Positions 61,510-64,000 of a stretch of 64,000 nt of DNA are shown one piece after another. A program made the translations under genes and the position numbers. Numbering within the stretch: the stretch's first letter is position 1; each line of letters starts with the position of its first letter. A model generated the notes under the pieces. That model worked only from the letters and a program-made list of their open reading frames with translations, searched no databases and had not been told where the DNA came from. This DNA is from Acinetobacter pullicarnis (GTDB taxonomy: Bacteria > Pseudomonadota > Gammaproteobacteria > Pseudomonadales > Moraxellaceae), in contig NZ_VCMZ01000003.1 in assembly GCF_006352475.1 (NCBI RefSeq), forward strand, positions 1 to 64,000, written 5' to 3'.

Positions 61510-63610
61510 ATTAAGCCCAACATTGGTAAAAGATACCTTAAAAGACTTCCTATATTATCGTATTGAAAACGACAGTGAATACATTGAGTGGGCTAAAAAC
61601 TTTACTATCCCTCGCTATATCACTGATAACTTGTCGCGTACTTTAAGGGGGTATCAAGAAGAGGCTGTAAAGCATTTTATCTGGATCTATGATCAAGATC
61701 CGACTAAAGCCAAACACTTACTTTTCAATATGTCAACTGGTGCCGGTAAAACGCTCACCATGGCTGCTGTTATTCTCTTTTTATATGAGAAAGGCTACCG
61801 TAATTTCATATTTATGGTCCATCAATTGCAGATTATTGAACAGGCCTATATGAACTTTATTGATCCGCAATTTGAAAAGTATCTTTTCAATAAGAACGGC
61901 GTGAAAATCAATGGACGTTCTATTCCTGTTAAAGAAATCAAACTCTTTCCAGATTCACAAGGCAACGCTATTAACTTTATGTTTTTAAGTACGGCGTTCC
62001 TCTACAACAAACTTGTGAATGAGGTAGAAAATGGTTTGTCTGCAGAAGATTTCTTGAATAATAAAATTGTTCTGATTGCAGATGAAGCGCATCGACTTAA
62101 CGTGAATACACGTAAGAAGATAAAAGAAGATGATGAAGCGATTACCAATTGGGAAACTTCGGTCAATACTGCAATCAAGGCACGGCCAGATAATCTTTTG
62201 CTGGAGTTTACTGCTACTGTTGACTTGGGCAATAGTGCCATCCATAGGAAGTATCAGGACAAATTAGTCTATAAATACGATTTCTTGAGATTCAATAAGG
62301 AAGGTTACAGTAAAGCGGTTTGCTTCCTTTACAACACTGAAACTCAGATCGCCGATCAAAAACGCTTATTGGTGATTAATGCCGTTGTATTGAGTGAATA
62401 CAGACGTTTATTCGCTGAGCGTGATATGCAAGTCACGATCAACCCAATTATATTGGTGAAATCAACCAACATTAAACAAAGCAAGCTAGACCGTGAATTT
62501 TTCCATAAGGTGATTAATTCACTTAAGCCACAAGATTTAGATTATCTGAAAAAGCTAAGTGAAACCAATCAGACTAATTTGCAAGACGCTGAAGATAGCT
62601 TTCGTTTCTTGCGTCAAATGTTTGCTTGGATTGCCTCTCCGAAGTCTGGTCTATCCACGATCAGCGATAGAGATGGTTTAAAATCATTTATTTCTGAAAT
62701 TAAAATTCGTTTTTCTTCAGATAACACGTTTGTTTACAACTCAACGGATAAAACCAATTCAACTTTGTTGCCGATTTTAGATGATCCTAAAAACTATAAT
62801 CGGGTGATATTTTCAGTTGATGCACTCACAGAAGGTTGGGATGTTTTAAGTCTCTATGACATCATTCACTTTGATATTTCTGCAGCGAAAAAAGTATCGC
62901 TGCAAGATATTCAGTTGATTGGCCGTGGTGCTCGTTTATGCCCATATAAACTGCATAAATCATATCGTTTGAATAATGATAACCTTGACTTGTTTGATAA
63001 AGAACATGGCTATGAGTTTGACCAGTACAAACGTAAGTTTGACAATGCGATTGATGAATACGGGCGTGTACTTGAAACGTTCATGTACCACTTTGTTAAG
63101 ACTGGCACGTTTTACGACAACTTAAAGTTAGAGCTTCTAGGTGAAGGGATTATTAATAAATCCACTGAAAAGCACACAATCACGCTTAAATCTGACTTTA
63201 TGAACAGTGAGACATATAAGAAAGGTTTTGTCTTAGTCAATCAGCAAGAATTTAGAAATAAAACGACTGATTCTGAGATTGATACGACTTTTAAGCGTGA
63301 AATCAAAGCCAGTGCATACCAATTGCATGCTGGTAGCTTGACCGACAAGCAACAGAATCAGATCCAAGCTGAAGTTAACCATAAAACCATCGATCTGACT
63401 GAAGAATACTTTAGCCGACCGGTCTTGAAAAAGGCGCTCGTTGCGACTGAAGGGAACTTTTTTAGATTTAACTATCTAAGAGAGCATATCGTTGGGTTAG
63501 ATAGTATGGATGAATTAATCGATAACTACCTACCGCTTTATCAGATCCGCTATTCATATACTGAAGATAAGGATATTCACGATCTGATGGTGTTTCAAAA
63601 AGTATGCTAG
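61502..63610 (+). CDS. Type III restriction endonuclease Res, 3'-truncated
   Basis: A 702-residue superfamily 2 helicase: Walker A STGAGKTLTMAAV near residue 78, DEAHRLN near 195, EFTATVD near 235, FSVDALTEGWD near 440 and QLIGRGARLCPY near 470. Full Res subunits are about 900-1000 residues with a C-terminal nuclease. Here the frame ends in VFQKVC, codons supplied by a MITE-like repeat, so the nuclease domain is lost. ATG 61502 overlaps the mod stop. Restriction is very unlikely; helicase activity may remain. Confidence 0.8.
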   Translation: MSRLSPTLVKDTLKDFLYYRIENDSEYIEWAKNFTIPRYITDNLSRTLRGYQEEAVKHFIWIYDQDPTKAKHLLFNMSTGAGKTLTMAAVILFLYEKGYRNFIFMVHQLQIIEQAYMNFIDPQFEKYLFNKNGVKINGRSIPVKEIKLFPDSQGNAINFMFLSTAFLYNKLVNEVENGLSAEDFLNNKIVLIADEAHRLNVNTRKKIKEDDEAITNWETSVNTAIKARPDNLLLEFTATVDLGNSAIHRKYQDKLVYKYDFLRFNKEGYSKAVCFLYNTETQIADQKRLLVINAVVLSEYRRLFAERDMQVTINPIILVKSTNIKQSKLDREFFHKVINSLKPQDLDYLKKLSETNQTNLQDAEDSFRFLRQMFAWIASPKSGLSTISDRDGLKSFISEIKIRFSSDNTFVYNSTDKTNSTLLPILDDPKNYNRVIFSVDALTEGWDVLSLYDIIHFDISAAKKVSLQDIQLIGRGARLCPYKLHKSYRLNNDNLDLFDKEHGYEFDQYKRKFDNAIDEYGRVLETFMYHFVKTGTFYDNLKLELLGEGIINKSTEKHTITLKSDFMNSETYKKGFVLVNQQEFRNKTTDSEIDTTFKREIKASAYQLHAGSLTDKQQNQIQAEVNHKTIDLTEEYFSRPVLKKALVATEGNFFRFNYLREHIVGLDSMDELIDNYLPLYQIRYSYTEDKDIHDLMVFQKVC

Positions 63611-63727
63611 TTAATTCTGTCAATAGAAAAATTGAAAAGAAGTAAATTAAATTCACTATATTTTTAGTGCTTTATGAGATTTAAATTAGGGTTAAAATAT
63701 AGTCAGCATACTTTTTGAAACACCACC
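63583..63727. repeat. MITE-like element with 20-base inverted ends
   Basis: GGTGTTTCAAAAAGTATGCT at 63586-63605 is mirrored by its exact complement at 63705-63724. The arms extend to 23 bases with one mismatch. It is 145 bases long and has no coding capacity. It supplies the last codons of res and abuts an IS3 fragment. No target duplication is visible. Confidence 0.55.
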
Positions 63728-63957
63728 GATTTTTCCAGTCAATAATTTGGTTTTGATGAACATCAAATTCAGCACTCAATTCAGTAAGTGTTTTTTCTGC
63801 TTTGATCGCAGCAAGTGCTACCTTAGCCTTAAAGTCGTTTGAATGATTTCTTCTTGGTCTACGTGCCATAAAATACTCCTTATATCGATGTTTATAACAT
63901 CATTTGGGGAGCAAAATATCACTTATAAGTGTTGTTCAAATTTCCTGATCTACCTCT
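63728..63957 (-). mobile_element. Left-end fragment of the IS3-family element
   Basis: Minus-strand copy of the IS3 left end: terminal AGAGGTAGATC at 63957, then TTTGAACAAC and the first 46 or so codons of orfA (start 63869, MARRPRRNHSNDFKAKVAL, TELSAEFDVHQ). It is cut at 63728 by the MITE-like repeat. It differs in several bases from the intact copy at 36657-37938. Confidence 0.8.
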
Positions 63958-63974
63958 CTATTTGCAACAGTGCC
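63956..63974. repeat. Lone IS6-family terminal repeat
   Basis: The complement of GGCACTGTTGCAAATAGAG, identical to the repeat at 31255-31273 and oriented toward it. It directly adjoins the IS3 left end, so the rest of that IS6 copy is gone. Confidence 0.7.
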
Positions 63975-64000
63975 CTATAAAGCTCTTAATCACTAGGTGG

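Overview
The window is a 64-kb stretch of accessory DNA from a gammaproteobacterium, most likely an Acinetobacter. The pointers are the AT-rich background, IS6, IS3 and IS21 elements of types common in that genus, a plasmid-style gene trio ending in relB/relE, and a umuD gene longer than the enterobacterial form. No replication, partition or conjugation gene, no rRNA or tRNA and no CRISPR array was seen, so plasmid and chromosomal island cannot be told apart. Much of it is a mosaic of defence genes, stress genes and broken mobile elements.

Layout. (1) 1-11.16 kb: two large tyrosine-recombinase-like genes in tandem, then a 1718-residue helicase with a C-terminal nuclease-like domain. (2) 11.35-20.15 kb: a sharply GC-richer island. 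It holds a TIGR02391-like remnant, a broken nuclease-like gene, a membrane protein, a WYL regulator and, divergently, an operon of metallo-beta-lactamase (MBL) protein, E2-E1-JAB fusion, second MBL protein and a broken downstream gene. This ubiquitin-conjugation-like cassette is the most interesting system in the window. (3) 20.2-24.3 kb: XRE/ImmA pair, small unknown genes and a P4-type integrase. (4) 24.4-34.4 kb: IS21 and IS3 debris, a hipA fragment, a relBE-like trio, an intact IS21 element, umuDC, a truncated IS6 and a second IS21 type whose istA carries a nonsense codon.

(5) 34.4-47.2 kb: a module against oxidative or hypochlorite stress. It contains an AraC regulator with a putative Abi membrane protein, then msrA, glutaredoxin, msrB, glutaredoxin-like, ABM monooxygenase, thiolase and a second msrA; further on come a GAF/GGDEF protein, a GAF protein, an AhpD-like protein and a DUF417 (RclC-like) membrane protein. 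It lies between two same-orientation copies of the second IS21 type, the right one truncated. The araC-msrA intergenic region occurs twice, once split by an IS3 and once uninterrupted but followed by a dead msrA start.

(6) 48.1-58.8 kb: a tightly overlapping defence operon, read after a small XRE gene. Its order is Cas2/VapD-like (SinR family), half-length HsdS, HsdM, full HsdS, SIR2 protein, RhuM, HsdR and YgjP-type metallopeptidase. A strong promoter with a palindrome in its spacer and a leader hairpin precede it. (7) 58.8-64 kb: a type III restriction-modification remnant with mod cut at the catalytic motif and res cut at the 3' end, closed off by a MITE-like repeat and IS3/IS6 ends.

Inferred working: layers of defence (type I RM with a probable NAD-acting SIR2, the ubiquitin-like cassette, the DUF4011 helicase, an Abi protein, toxin-antitoxin pairs) share one mobile region with genes for methionine-sulfoxide repair and SOS mutagenesis. 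Family assignments rest on motifs read by eye; no database search was run.
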